This document shows positions 8,720 to 16,938 of a stretch of 64,000 nucleotides of DNA, one piece after another. The notes below the pieces were generated by a model, which searched no databases, was not told where the DNA came from, and saw only the letters and a list, made by a program, of their open reading frames with translations. The stretch covers positions 1-64,000 of the forward strand of contig NZ_PVNB01000005.1 in NCBI RefSeq assembly GCF_003001995.1, read 5' to 3'. Both the position numbers and the translations under genes were made by a program. Every line of letters starts with the position of its first letter. The stretch's first letter is position 1. Source of the stretch: Orenia metallireducens. GTDB lineage: Bacteria > Bacillota > Halanaerobiia > Halobacteroidales > Halobacteroidaceae.

Positions 8720-9718
8720 TCAATTCCCAGAATTAAAGCCCTGATGACATAAAGATACTTCACCAGAGTAAAACTTTCTAACTTTATCATCAACCTTAAC
8801 AAGCAATGCCCCATCTTCGGCTATATCGATAGCCTCTCCTATTATCTCTTCTCTTTTACTATCTATCTTTACTATCCTACCAAGGGTATAAGAGTATGCT
8901 TTCCATTCTTCTAATATCTCTTCGAAATTATTTAGCTTATAATAGATCCTCTCTATCTCTTCTAGCAGTGCTTGTACAAATTCAACTCTACTTACCTTCT
9001 TACCAGTCTCATGATAAATAGTAGTTACCTTATTATGTAAAGATTCATCAAAGTTGTCTAAAGAAAAATTGAGATTAATCCCCATTCCAACTACTAGATA
9101 GTCAACTCTATCTAATTCAGCACCCATCTCAGTCAAGATTCCACTGACCTTCTTATCACCAATAAGAATGTCATTAGGCCACTTTATCTTAGCATCTACA
9201 GCACTTAGCTTATTTATTGTCTTTACTATAGCTAAGGAAGCTATATAGGTAGCTCTAGTAGCCAATGTAGGCTTGATATCAGGGCGTAGAATACAAGATA
9301 ACCAAATCCCCCCTAAAGGGCTACAGAACTCTCTGCCTAAGCGTCCCTTGCCTCTCTTCTGTTCTTCAGCTATAACTACTGTTCCTTCATCCACACCACT
9401 TTGGGCTAACCTCTTAGCTGTATCATTGGTCGACTCTATCTCTTTATAATAAATTATCTCTTGTCCAATTATCTCTGTATTTAAATTACGCTTAATCTCT
9501 TCTGGCAATAGATTATCAGCAGAAGTAATCAATCGGTAGCCTACCTTTGATGAAGATTCGATCTGATAACCTGCCTCTCTTAAGTAATTAATATACTTCC
9601 AAATTGAAGTTCTAGATACCCCTAATTTATTACTCAACTCTTCACCAGATAAATACTTATCTTGATTTTGATATAATAGATCCAATACTTTCTCTCTACG
9701 ACTTAGATTCTTTTTCAT
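8720..9718 (-). CDS. birA: bifunctional biotin-protein ligase / biotin repressor
   Basis: About 332 residues from ATG 9716-9718. An N-terminal winged helix ([20 protein letters not shown]) binds biotin operators. The catalytic core has [11 protein letters not shown], the biotinyl-AMP loop [10 protein letters not shown] and [17 protein letters not shown], followed by a C-terminal SH3-like domain. It biotinylates carboxylase subunits and can repress biotin genes. coaX follows downstream. Confidence 0.95.
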   Translation of the reverse strand: MKKNLSRREKVLDLLYQNQDKYLSGEELSNKLGVSRTSIWKYINYLREAGYQIESSSKVGYRLITSADNLLPEEIKRNLNTEIIGQEIIYYKEIESTNDTAKRLAQSGVDEGTVVIAEEQKRGKGRLGREFCSPLGGIWLSCILRPDIKPTLATRATYIASLAIVKTINKLSAVDAKIKWPNDILIGDKKVSGILTEMGAELDRVDYLVVGMGINLNFSLDNFDESLHNKVTTIYHETGKKVSRVEFVQALLEEIERIYYKLNNFEEILEEWKAYSYTLGRIVKIDSKREEIIGEAIDIAEDGALLVKVDDKVRKFYSGEVSLCHQGFNSGN

Positions 9719-9775
9719 AGCTTCACCTTCTTTTTCTAACAACAATTATATAATATCTTACCCCAAAATACAAAA

Positions 9776-9803
9776 TAAAAAAGAGAGGATTACTCCTCTC
9801 TTT
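9776..9803 (-). terminator. terminator of the fructose operon
   Basis: Perfect 10-bp stem AAAGAGAGGA/TCCTCTCTTT (9780-9789 with 9794-9803) followed on the minus strand by TTTATTTTGTATTTT. Confidence 0.85.
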
Positions 9804-9815
9804 GAAATATTTATA

Positions 9816-11192
9816 TTAAGCTTTTACTTCATCCTTTAAAATACTAATTAAAGCTGCAGAGACTATAGTACCAACCAAGATAGACACTGCATACATCACT
9901 ACATTTCCTACAGCTCCAGGGATAAAGACAGTAAAGATTCCACCATGAGGGGCTCTTAAGGTTGCATTAAATAGCATTGATAATGCTCCAGTTACGGCAG
10001 ATCCAGCGATAATAGAAGGGATTACCTTCACTGGATCAGCTGCTGCAAAAGGAATTGCACCCTCTGTAATAAAGGAGATACCTAATACTGCTGCTGCTTT
10101 ACCAGCTTCTTTTTGCTGTTTGTCAAATTTCTTTGGAGCAATAAATGTAGCTACAGCTACAGCTAATGGTGGTACCATACCAGCTGCCATCACAGCTGCC
10201 ATTGGAGCATAAACCTCAGATGCCAATAATCCAGTTGCAAAGGTATAAGCAGCTTTATTAACAGGTCCACCCATATCAAAGGCCATCATCGCACCTAAAA
10301 TCAATCCTAACAATACTCTATTGGTTCCAGACATTCCTTGTAACCAAGCAGTAAGAGCATCCATGATATTCTTCATCGGAGTTCCCAGTACATAAATCAT
10401 CAATAAACCAATGATTAATACAGACAATAAAGGTAAAATCAAGACTGGCTTTAATCCTTGGAAGTTCTTAGGTAACTTAATGTTGTCATTTAAGAACTTA
10501 GTAATATAACCAGCTAAAAATCCTGCTACCAGCCCACCTAAGAAGCCAGCACCAATATTGGCAGCTAACATACCTCCAACCATACCTGGAGCAAAACCAG
10601 GACGATCAGCAATAGAGCTAGCGATAAATCCTGCCAATACTGGAATCATTAAGGCAAATGCTGTTCCTCCACCAATTGTCATTAAAGCTGCAGCTAAAGT
10701 TCCCTCTTGCTCAAAAGCCTTGATCCCAAAGACAAAGGAGAGGGCAATTGCCAAACCACCAGCAACAACAAAGGGTAGCATATTAGAAACACCATTCATT
10801 AAGTGCTTATAGAATCCTGTTCTTTGAGAGCTTCTTTCTGCTTTATGCTGTTGAACATTATCTAATAGGTCTTCTTCTGGCTCAAAGTCTTTAGCCTTCT
10901 CTAAAGCTTCTTCTATCAAGCCAGCAGGGTCCTTAATCGCAGCTCCTACTGGTACAGAGACAACAGGCTTTCCTTTAAAACGATCAACATCTGCATCGGT
11001 ATCAGCAGCAACAATAATTGCTTCTGCTTCCTTAATATCTTCTGGAGTCAACCCATTCTCTACTCCTACAGAACCTCTAGTCTCTACTTTAATCTCAATC
11101 CCTTTCTCCTTAGCAGCTCCTTCTAAAGCTTCAGCAGCCATATAAGTATGGGCTACACCAGTTGGACAAGCAGTTACAGCTAATATTCTCAT
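9816..11192 (-). CDS. fruA: PTS fructose transporter, EIIBC
   Basis: 458 residues. An N-terminal IIB domain (1-100) has the phospho-cysteine loop CPTGVAHTYMAAEA at Cys9. A linker near 100-120 leads to a IIC membrane domain of about eight to ten helices with the conserved SFITEGAIPFAAADP segment and RAPHGG near the end. It imports fructose as fructose 1-phosphate across the inner membrane. IIA is a separate gene directly upstream. Last gene of fruR-fruK-IIA-IIBC, with a terminator after it. Confidence 0.95.
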   Translation of the reverse strand: MRILAVTACPTGVAHTYMAAEALEGAAKEKGIEIKVETRGSVGVENGLTPEDIKEAEAIIVAADTDADVDRFKGKPVVSVPVGAAIKDPAGLIEEALEKAKDFEPEEDLLDNVQQHKAERSSQRTGFYKHLMNGVSNMLPFVVAGGLAIALSFVFGIKAFEQEGTLAAALMTIGGGTAFALMIPVLAGFIASSIADRPGFAPGMVGGMLAANIGAGFLGGLVAGFLAGYITKFLNDNIKLPKNFQGLKPVLILPLLSVLIIGLLMIYVLGTPMKNIMDALTAWLQGMSGTNRVLLGLILGAMMAFDMGGPVNKAAYTFATGLLASEVYAPMAAVMAAGMVPPLAVAVATFIAPKKFDKQQKEAGKAAAVLGISFITEGAIPFAAADPVKVIPSIIAGSAVTGALSMLFNATLRAPHGGIFTVFIPGAVGNVVMYAVSILVGTIVSAALISILKDEVKA

Positions 11193-11276
11193 TTTATTTC
11201 CCCCTTTAAAATAATAGTTATTTATATCTAGATTCCATTTACCAATATTACCTATACCTCTTCTAAAGCTTAATAA

Positions 11277-11729
11277 TTACTCATTCTCTTTTATAACTGT
11301 TAAAATCTCTTCTTTTGTATTGGCAGCCATCAATGCTTCTCTAAAATCTGCATGCATTAATTTACGGGATAACTGAGCCAATACTTTCAAATGCTCATCA
11401 TTCTTTCCTTCTGGAACTGCAATCATAAAGAAGATTTTTGCTGGCTGGTCATCAAAGCTCTCAAAATCAATCCCTTTCTCTGACTTAGCAAAAACTAAGG
11501 TAGGCTCTTTAACAACACCACTTTTCCCATGGGGAATTGCGACACCATTTCCTACACCAGTTGTACTTTTAGCTTCTCTGGCTAAGATTGTCTGATAAAA
11601 CTCCTCCTTAGAAGTAATTTTACCAGCAACATCTAATAAATCTACCATCTCTGCTAAAGCTTCATTTTTAGTATTATTGGCTAAATTAAGTTTGATTAAA
11701 TCTTCACTCATTAAATTACTAATTTTCAC
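11277..11729 (-). CDS. PTS fructose IIA component
   Basis: 150 residues, a PTS_IIA_2 (mannitol/fructose) domain. The phospho-histidine is in GVAIPHGKS (His67). It passes phosphate from HPr to the IIB cysteine of FruA. The start codon is GTG behind AAGGGAG. It sits 15 bp after fruK and upstream of the IIBC gene. A near-identical paralogue lies at 13809-14261; the two C-termini (LKVLAQLSRKLMHADFR) are almost the same, so the copies are recent duplicates or kept similar. Confidence 0.93.
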   Translation of the reverse strand: MKISNLMSEDLIKLNLANNTKNEALAEMVDLLDVAGKITSKEEFYQTILAREAKSTTGVGNGVAIPHGKSGVVKEPTLVFAKSEKGIDFESFDDQPAKIFFMIAVPEGKNDEHLKVLAQLSRKLMHADFREALMAANTKEEILTVIKENE

Positions 11730-11744
11730 CTATACTCAACTCCC

Positions 11745-12677
11745 TTATTCTAAGATTTCTATCTCAACTTGAGTTAATAACTCTTCAACTTCATCCTTCT
11801 TACAGATTTGTGTACCTGACTGCATAACAGTATTAGCACTAGCCGCAGTAGCATAATGGATAGCTTCTTTTAAACTTTTCCCTTGACTTAACTTCAAGGA
11901 TATAGCCCCTACCAAAGTATCACCTGCCCCAACAGAGCTAGCCACTTCAATCTTAGGAGCTTTTATCTTTAAGACTCCAGCGTCACTAACAACGATTGAT
12001 CCCTCGCCTCCTAAAGAGACAACTATAATCTCAATCCCCTGTTGGTGGAGTTTCTTAGCTGCACTAATAACCTCATCAGTATCTTTTAGAGGTTTGTTAA
12101 TCAACTTCTCTAACTCATCTAAGTTGGGCTTAATCAGATAAGGTTTTGCTTCTAACGACTTCATTAAAGAAATCCCTGATGTATCCAAAACTACTTTAAC
12201 ACCTTTGCCTTGTAGTTTAGCTATCAACTGGGCATAAAAATCTTCTGGAACCCCTCTTGGCAGACTACCAGCTAGTACTACTAGATTATCCCTTATGATG
12301 TTATTTAATAAATTTTCTTCTAAATTAATTAAATCTGATTTGCTAATACTAGGACCTGGTTCATTAACCTCTGTCTCCTCAGTAGTAGCAAGATCAATAA
12401 TCTTTAAATTGGTACGGGTCTCACCCTCTACTTCAGTAAAAGAATGATTAATTCCAGCACTAGTCAACCTATCTTTAATAAACTGACCACTACTGCCTCC
12501 TACAAATCCTAAAGCCTTTGTACTACCATCTAGTTCAGCAATTACCTTTGAAACATTAATCCCTTTACCCCCAGCGTCCTTTCTAACATGTTTAATCCGA
12601 TTTAATGCTCCAACTTTAAAATCGAATAATTCAACAGTCTTGTCTACGGCAGGATTTAAAGTTACTGTTATAATCAT
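11745..12677 (-). CDS. fruK: 1-phosphofructokinase (operon copy)
   Basis: 310 residues of the PfkB family. GGKGINVSKV near 37-46 is PfkB signature 1. The late GAGDTLVGA supplies the anion hole and catalytic aspartate. It phosphorylates fructose 1-phosphate to fructose 1,6-bisphosphate, the step after PTS import. The start ATG follows AGGAGGTG. It lies between fruR and the IIA gene. A paralogue is at 14275-15207. Confidence 0.95.
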   Translation of the reverse strand: MIITVTLNPAVDKTVELFDFKVGALNRIKHVRKDAGGKGINVSKVIAELDGSTKALGFVGGSSGQFIKDRLTSAGINHSFTEVEGETRTNLKIIDLATTEETEVNEPGPSISKSDLINLEENLLNNIIRDNLVVLAGSLPRGVPEDFYAQLIAKLQGKGVKVVLDTSGISLMKSLEAKPYLIKPNLDELEKLINKPLKDTDEVISAAKKLHQQGIEIIVVSLGGEGSIVVSDAGVLKIKAPKIEVASSVGAGDTLVGAISLKLSQGKSLKEAIHYATAASANTVMQSGTQICKKDEVEELLTQVEIEILE

Positions 12678-12688
12678 CTGCTCACCTC

Positions 12689-13453
12689 CTAAGCTAAGAT
12701 AATATCAACCTTCTCTTTAAAACTATCTACTAACTCTTCTTTTAAGCTACTATCACTTACAATAATATCTACCTCTTCAATTTCAACCACTTTAACAAAG
12801 GATGTCTCTTCAAATTTACTATAATCGGCTAATACAATTACCTCTTTGGCTCTTTCTAGCATCGTCTTTTTGGTATTGGCTTCTACTAGATCAGGGGTTG
12901 TTATCCCTGCCTTTAAATCAATTCCATTGGTTCCTAAAAAGACTTTGTCGGCATAAAATTTACTTAAATTGTCTTCAGCAACAGGACCTACCATAGCTAA
13001 GGTATGCTTTCTTAAATGACCTCCAATTAAAATTACTTCACAGTTACCTTGTGATAATTCTAAGGCAATATTGACACCATTTGTTACAACTGTCAGGTCT
13101 TGATAATCACCTAAATGCTTAGCTAATTCAGTTGTAGTTGTCCCTGCATCCAAGATTATCGTATCTCCTTCATTGATTAATCCTGCAGCTTTGCGCCCAA
13201 TATTTACTTTGGCTTGATGATGCTCTTTTTCTTTCTCAATAAAGGATGGTTCAAACTTTGTCCCTCCTTTAGCTACTGCTCCTCCATGAGTTCTCTGAAT
13301 TAAACTCTGCTCTTCTAATAGTTGTAAATCCCTTCTGATTGTAGAAGCAGATACATTGAACTGTTCACATAATTGATTAACTGTAACAGAATTATTCTTT
13401 TCAAGTATCTCTACTATTTTCAATTGTCGTTCTTCTGCAAAAATTTTAATCAC
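12689..13453 (-). CDS. fruR: DeoR-family fructose operon repressor
   Basis: About 250 residues. An N-terminal DeoR winged helix (NNSVTVNQLCEQFNVSASTIRR, in two overlapping halves) precedes a phosphosugar-sensing domain with the DAGTTTTELA loop. First gene of the operon, so probably autoregulated; fructose 1-phosphate as inducer is known for the family and inferred here. The start is odd. The GTG at 13451-13453 lies inside the ribosome-binding site AGAGGTG, whereas family N-termini and spacing point to ATT at 13442-13444, six bases downstream (giving MFAEERQ). Confidence 0.92.
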   Translation of the reverse strand: MIKIFAEERQLKIVEILEKNNSVTVNQLCEQFNVSASTIRRDLQLLEEQSLIQRTHGGAVAKGGTKFEPSFIEKEKEHHQAKVNIGRKAAGLINEGDTIILDAGTTTTELAKHLGDYQDLTVVTNGVNIALELSQGNCEVILIGGHLRKHTLAMVGPVAEDNLSKFYADKVFLGTNGIDLKAGITTPDLVEANTKKTMLERAKEVIVLADYSKFEETSFVKVVEIEEVDIIVSDSSLKEELVDSFKEKVDIILA

Positions 13454-13492
13454 CTCTTATCTTGATATCTGTTTAGAAGTTTTCCACCAGCT

Positions 13493-13560
13493 AAACAAAA
13501 AATACCCTCCCTCAATTTTAGACTATCTACTTTTACAGATAGTAATTGAAAGTGGGTATT
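13493..13560 (-). terminator. attenuator-like hairpin in the fruR leader
   Basis: Three nested complementary pairs: AATACCC (13501-13507) with GGGTATT (13554-13560), CAATT (13512-13516) with AATTG (13544-13548), and CTATCT (13523-13528) with AGATAG (13537-13542). On the minus strand the stem ends in TTTTTGTTT. It lies between the fruR promoter and fruR with no gene in between, so it would act on the leader transcript. Confidence 0.65.
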
Positions 13561-13647
13561 ATCATCTTATATGGTCTTATCCCATTTATCTACTTTAGTG
13601 TAGATTATATTCGATTTTTATTCAAGAATGAACTTTTTAGTTTAATC

Positions 13648-13713
13648 ACTTATGATTGCTTATGCTTGTTTGTTGTTACTTATGATTATATTATAAGTTT
13701 TCAGAAAAGTCAA
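13648..13713 (-). promoter_or_regulatory. fruR promoter with phased operator repeats
   Basis: Minus-strand -35 TTGACT (13708-13713), 17-bp spacer, -10 TATAAT (13685-13690). Overlapping the -10 and extending downstream are three CTTATGATT-like repeats (plus-strand reading) starting at 13649, 13659 and 13679, that is 10 and 20 bp apart. The fruK2 promoter has the same layout, so these are probably FruR sites. Apart from this promoter and the leader hairpin, 13445-13808 holds no gene I can support. Confidence 0.75.
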
Positions 13714-13752
13714 GCCCATAACTTATAAAAGTTCCAATAATCTTTGACGACA

Positions 13753-13791
13753 GAAAAAGAGAAGGTTTACCCACCTTATGATAACCTCTCT
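13753..13791 (-). terminator. terminator of the second fruK-IIA pair
   Basis: Stem AGAGAAGGTT/AACCTCTCT (13758-13767 with 13783-13791, one bulge) followed by TTTTTCTG on the minus strand. It separates the upstream pair from the fruR promoter. Confidence 0.7.
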
Positions 13792-13808
13792 AATTATTTT
13801 ATAATCTT

Positions 13809-14261
13809 CTATTCATTCTCTTTGATTACTGCCAATACTTCTTCTGCAGTGTTAGCAGCTAATAAAGCATCTCTAAAATCAGCATGCATTAATTTACGAG
13901 ATAATTGAGCCAATACTTTCAGATGTTCGTCATTCTTTCCTTCTGGAACTGCAATCATAAAGAAGATTTTTGCTGGATTATCATCGAAACTTTCAAAGTC
14001 TACTCCTGCTTCAGAATTAGCAAAAACAAGAGCAGCTTCCTTAACAACACTACTTTTCCCATGAGGAATAGCAACTCCATTACCTACACCAGTAGAGCTC
14101 TTTTCTTCTCTAGCTAAAATTGTTTGATAAAACTCTTCATTAGATGTAATCTTAGCATTCTGATCTAATACATCCACCATCTCTTGTAAAACAGCATTCT
14201 TTTCAGTATTCTCTAAACCAATTTTAATTAACTCTGGACTTAATAAACTACTAATTTTCAT
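13809..14261 (-). CDS. PTS fructose IIA component, paralogue
   Basis: 150 residues and a close relative of the IIA at 11277-11729, with the same active-site block GVAIPHGKS and nearly the same C-terminal half. It presumably phosphorylates the same FruA IIB domain because no second IIBC gene is present. It starts at ATG behind AAGGAGAGG, 13 bp after fruK2, and a terminator follows. Confidence 0.92.
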   Translation of the reverse strand: MKISSLLSPELIKIGLENTEKNAVLQEMVDVLDQNAKITSNEEFYQTILAREEKSSTGVGNGVAIPHGKSSVVKEAALVFANSEAGVDFESFDDNPAKIFFMIAVPEGKNDEHLKVLAQLSRKLMHADFRDALLAANTAEEVLAVIKENE

Positions 14262-14274
14262 CTTTATCCTCTCC

Positions 14275-15207
14275 TTATTCTAATATGTCTATAGTAATTT
14301 GATCTAACAATTGATCAATCTCATCCTGTTTACATAACTGAGTCCCTGCTTTAGTTACACTGTTAGCACTAGCAGCTGTAGCAAAATGTATTGCTTCTTT
14401 TAAATCTACCCCTTGGCTTAATTTTAGACTTAAAGCCCCAACAAGAGTATCACCAGCTCCTACTGTACTTTCTACCTCTACTTTAGGAGCATTTACCTTT
14501 AGTACTCCATTTTGACTAACTACAATTGAACCTTCACCACCTAAAGAAACAACTACTATTTCAACCCCACTTTGATGTATCTCTTTAGCAGCTTCTATAA
14601 CTTTAGATGTTGATTCTAAAGGTCTAGCAACTATCTTTTCTAATTCATGAATATTTGGTTTAACTAAAGATGGCTTAGCCTTAACTCCTTCAAGAAAAGG
14701 TTGCCCATATGTATCTAAAACCACTTTTCCACCTTTTTGCTTAACCTTTGTTATTAAATCAGCATAAATATCTTCAGGAGTACCTTGTGGTAAACTTCCT
14801 GTGAGAATTACAAAATCTCCAGTCTTAACTGTATTTAATAAATCATCAGTTAATTTAGCCAAATCTTCAGCACTTACCTGTGGACCTGGTTCATTAATCT
14901 CAGTCTCCTCATCAGTAGCTAGATCGATCATCTTCAGATTAGTACGGGTCTCACCAGCTAACCATGTAAAGTTATGCTTAACCCCTATCATTTCTAAGCT
15001 ATCTGCGATAAATTGACCACTGCTACCAGCTAGAAAACCTAATGCTTTGGTCTGTCCCTGTAGCTCAGCTACTACCTTAGAAACATTAATCCCTTTTCCT
15101 CCTGCATCCTTTCTAACCTCTTTAATTCTATTTAAAGAGCCTATTTCAAAGTTAGACAACTTGACCGTCTTATCGATTGCAGGATTTAAAGTTACTGTTA
15201 TAACCAT
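14275..15207 (-). CDS. 1-phosphofructokinase, paralogue
   Basis: 310 residues of the PfkB family, the same length as fruK at 11745-12677 and collinear with it (GGKGINVSKV, VGAGDTLVGA). The start ATG follows GGGGGGGTGG. It forms a separate transcription unit with the second IIA gene, under a promoter with the same operator spacing as fruR. Allosteric or sugar-specific divergence between the two kinases cannot be judged by eye. Confidence 0.93.
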   Translation of the reverse strand: MVITVTLNPAIDKTVKLSNFEIGSLNRIKEVRKDAGGKGINVSKVVAELQGQTKALGFLAGSSGQFIADSLEMIGVKHNFTWLAGETRTNLKMIDLATDEETEINEPGPQVSAEDLAKLTDDLLNTVKTGDFVILTGSLPQGTPEDIYADLITKVKQKGGKVVLDTYGQPFLEGVKAKPSLVKPNIHELEKIVARPLESTSKVIEAAKEIHQSGVEIVVVSLGGEGSIVVSQNGVLKVNAPKVEVESTVGAGDTLVGALSLKLSQGVDLKEAIHFATAASANSVTKAGTQLCKQDEIDQLLDQITIDILE

Positions 15208-15294
15208 TATTCCACCCCCCTGTGTTGTTATTATTTCTATCTTATCCTTAAATTGATTTAAAACTTCCTTATCTAAAGTCTTATTAATGTATGT

Positions 15295-15359
15295 TTTATG
15301 ATTGTTTTTGATTGAATATTGTTATTTGTGATTATATTATATTGTTTTCTAAAAGTCAA
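15295..15359 (-). promoter_or_regulatory. fruK2 promoter with phased operator repeats
   Basis: Minus-strand -35 TTGACT (15354-15359), 17-bp spacer, -10 TATAAT (15331-15336). Plus-strand repeats TTTATGATT, TTTTTGATT and TTTGTGATT start at 15295, 15305 and 15325. Spacing (10 and 20 bp) and offset to the -10 are identical to the fruR promoter, so both are likely controlled by FruR. Confidence 0.75.
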
Positions 15360-15390
15360 GGTAGTAATTATGAAATTAAACTTTAGAAGG

Positions 15391-15687
15391 ATATTATGAC
15401 ATTTTTACTTTTTAAAAAGTAGATAAATTATTAGGTTCCGCCTAAGGGCGGGTTACGTTTTTCCTTGATGAAAAAGTAACCAAAAAATCAAGAAGAAAAT
15501 TAAACTCGCTACACAATCAATATTAATTGAAAACAAGACAGCTAAGAGTTCTACTTCAAAGATTATTTTATAAATTATTATTTTTTTAGAATACTTGCTC
15601 CGCTCAAACATTAATTTCCTTCGCGTTAAAATATTTTAAATATTAACTTTTAACTCTTAATTTTTAACTATAAAACTGTCGCAATAT
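15391..15687. repeat. palindromic intergenic element, copy 1
   Basis: Left end ATATTATGACATTTTTAC, right end ACTGTCGCAATAT: inverted ends of the dispersed family. The core includes TTAGGTTCCGCCTAAGGGCG and is shared, in opposite orientation, with copies at 18921 and 56566. No ORF of note inside. The remainder of 15360-15817 shows nothing else. Confidence 0.7.
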
Positions 15688-15817
15688 ACCAATTAAGTCT
15701 CACTTCAAACTTGAACATCAACCTAAGTAAAATTTCATCTTGAAATTTTTGAAATTAATTTAACACTTTTCCATTAATAGGAATAGGATATATTAGCTCA
15801 AATATGGAGGTGATTTA

Positions 15818-15994
15818 ATGGCTCGTAATCGACCAAATATAGAAAAAGAACATTATCCTAGTCGTGATTTTGAACTAGCACAAGCTTATATTCCCTTTCA
15901 AAACTATGGACCACGTTATAGTCCAAGGGAAGCATTAAAAAGAGGCACTATCTTTATCGACCTGTATCGACCATACAAAAGGAAAAAAATCTAG
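15818..15994 (+). CDS. cotJA: spore coat protein CotJA
   Basis: A 58-residue protein: starts MARNRPNIEK, contains ELAQAYIPFQNYGPRYSP, ends YKRKKI. The AYIPFQ...Y.P.EAL.RGT.F..L..PY pattern is that of CotJA, a small protein of the inner coat or forespore-surrounding layer made in the mother cell. The start ATG follows a perfect GGAGGTG. cotJB follows 24 bp later and cotJC after that, the classic cotJABC operon. No convincing sigma-E promoter was found by eye. Confidence 0.9.
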   Translation: MARNRPNIEKEHYPSRDFELAQAYIPFQNYGPRYSPREALKRGTIFIDLYRPYKRKKI

Positions 15995-16018
15995 TCCCAT
16001 AGATAAGGAGGTGAAGAG

Positions 16019-16270
16019 ATGACTAGAGAGCAATTAGAGATGCTTAAAGAACTTATGGCTCTTGATTTTTATGTATTAGAACTGAGTCTATTTTTGAATA
16101 CTCATCCTAATAATCGCCAAGCTTTGGAAGACCATAATATGACTGTTAGAAAATATCAAGATTTGAAGATGGATTATGTCAGAAGATATGGTCCATTATG
16201 TATTGGCTGTGTCAGTGAATATCCATGGCAGTATATCGAGACAGCATGGCCATGGGAAATTGAATATTAA
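16019..16270 (+). CDS. cotJB: spore coat protein CotJB
   Basis: 83 residues. Typical CotJB features are the helical MLKELMALDFYVLELSLFL start, the TVRKYQDLKMDYVRRYGPL stretch and the aromatic C-terminus PWQYIETAWPWE. It is needed with CotJA and CotJC for coat assembly in relatives; its biochemical role is unknown. The start follows AAGGAGGTG. cotJC begins 17 bp downstream. Confidence 0.95.
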   Translation: MTREQLEMLKELMALDFYVLELSLFLNTHPNNRQALEDHNMTVRKYQDLKMDYVRRYGPLCIGCVSEYPWQYIETAWPWEIEY

Positions 16271-16287
16271 AAGGAGGAAAGAAAGAT

Positions 16288-16869
16288 ATGTGGAATTATG
16301 AAAAAATACTCCAATATCCAGTTAAGGTAAGTAAAAATGATTTAGAGATGGCAAAATATCTTTATGCTCAATATGGAGGCCCTGATAGTGAGCTATCAGC
16401 AGGAATTAGATACTTAACTCAAAGATACTTTATACCTACTGATGAGGCTAAGGCTACTTTAACAGAAATCGGAACTGAAGAACTGGCTCACTGGGAAATC
16501 TTGGGTACTTTGATCTATAAATTAACTGAAGGGCTCCCCGTTCAGGCTTTAAGAGATGCAGGGCTAGGTGCTCATTATGCTCAACATGGTAAGAATTTAT
16601 ATCCCCATGATGCAGCGGGGGTTCCTTGGACGGCTTCATATATTCAATCCCATGAAGACCCTATTGCCACTTTACATGAGAATTTGGCTGCTGAACAGAA
16701 GGCAAGGGCTACTTATGAATATTTAATTAACCTTAGCAATGATGCTGGAGTTATCGATACCTTAAGCTTTTTAAGAGAGAGAGAAGTAGTTCATTTCCAA
16801 AGATTTGGAGAAACCTTGGATATTGTTAGAGATTATTTAGAAAATGAGGGTGGGCGCAGAGATTATTAA
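16288..16869 (+). CDS. cotJC: spore coat protein CotJC, manganese-catalase-like
   Basis: 193 residues of the Mn-catalase/ferritin-like fold. Metal-ligand helices are visible as IGTEELAHWEILG and AEQKARATYEYLI, with REREVVHFQRFGE near the C-terminus. CotJC proteins are spore-coat manganese catalase homologues, and activity has been shown for some clostridial members. Last gene of cotJABC, ending at a strong bidirectional terminator. Confidence 0.95.
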   Translation: MWNYEKILQYPVKVSKNDLEMAKYLYAQYGGPDSELSAGIRYLTQRYFIPTDEAKATLTEIGTEELAHWEILGTLIYKLTEGLPVQALRDAGLGAHYAQHGKNLYPHDAAGVPWTASYIQSHEDPIATLHENLAAEQKARATYEYLINLSNDAGVIDTLSFLREREVVHFQRFGETLDIVRDYLENEGGRRDY

Positions 16870-16892
16870 TTTAACAATTATCTAGGAAAAAT

Positions 16893-16928
16893 AAAAAAGT
16901 GCTGCTAAATATTTAGCAGCACTTTTTT
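16893..16928. terminator. bidirectional terminator, cotJC and GT4 gene
   Basis: A perfect 18-bp inverted repeat (16893-16910 with 16911-16928) with A-rich left and T-rich right ends, so it works for the convergent genes on both strands. Confidence 0.9.
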
Positions 16929-16938
16929 ATTTTTAAAT

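Noticed and set aside
13546-13728. Open frame of 60 codons on the plus strand
   Set aside because: It covers the fruR promoter, operator repeats and leader; no homology pattern and no ribosome-binding site.
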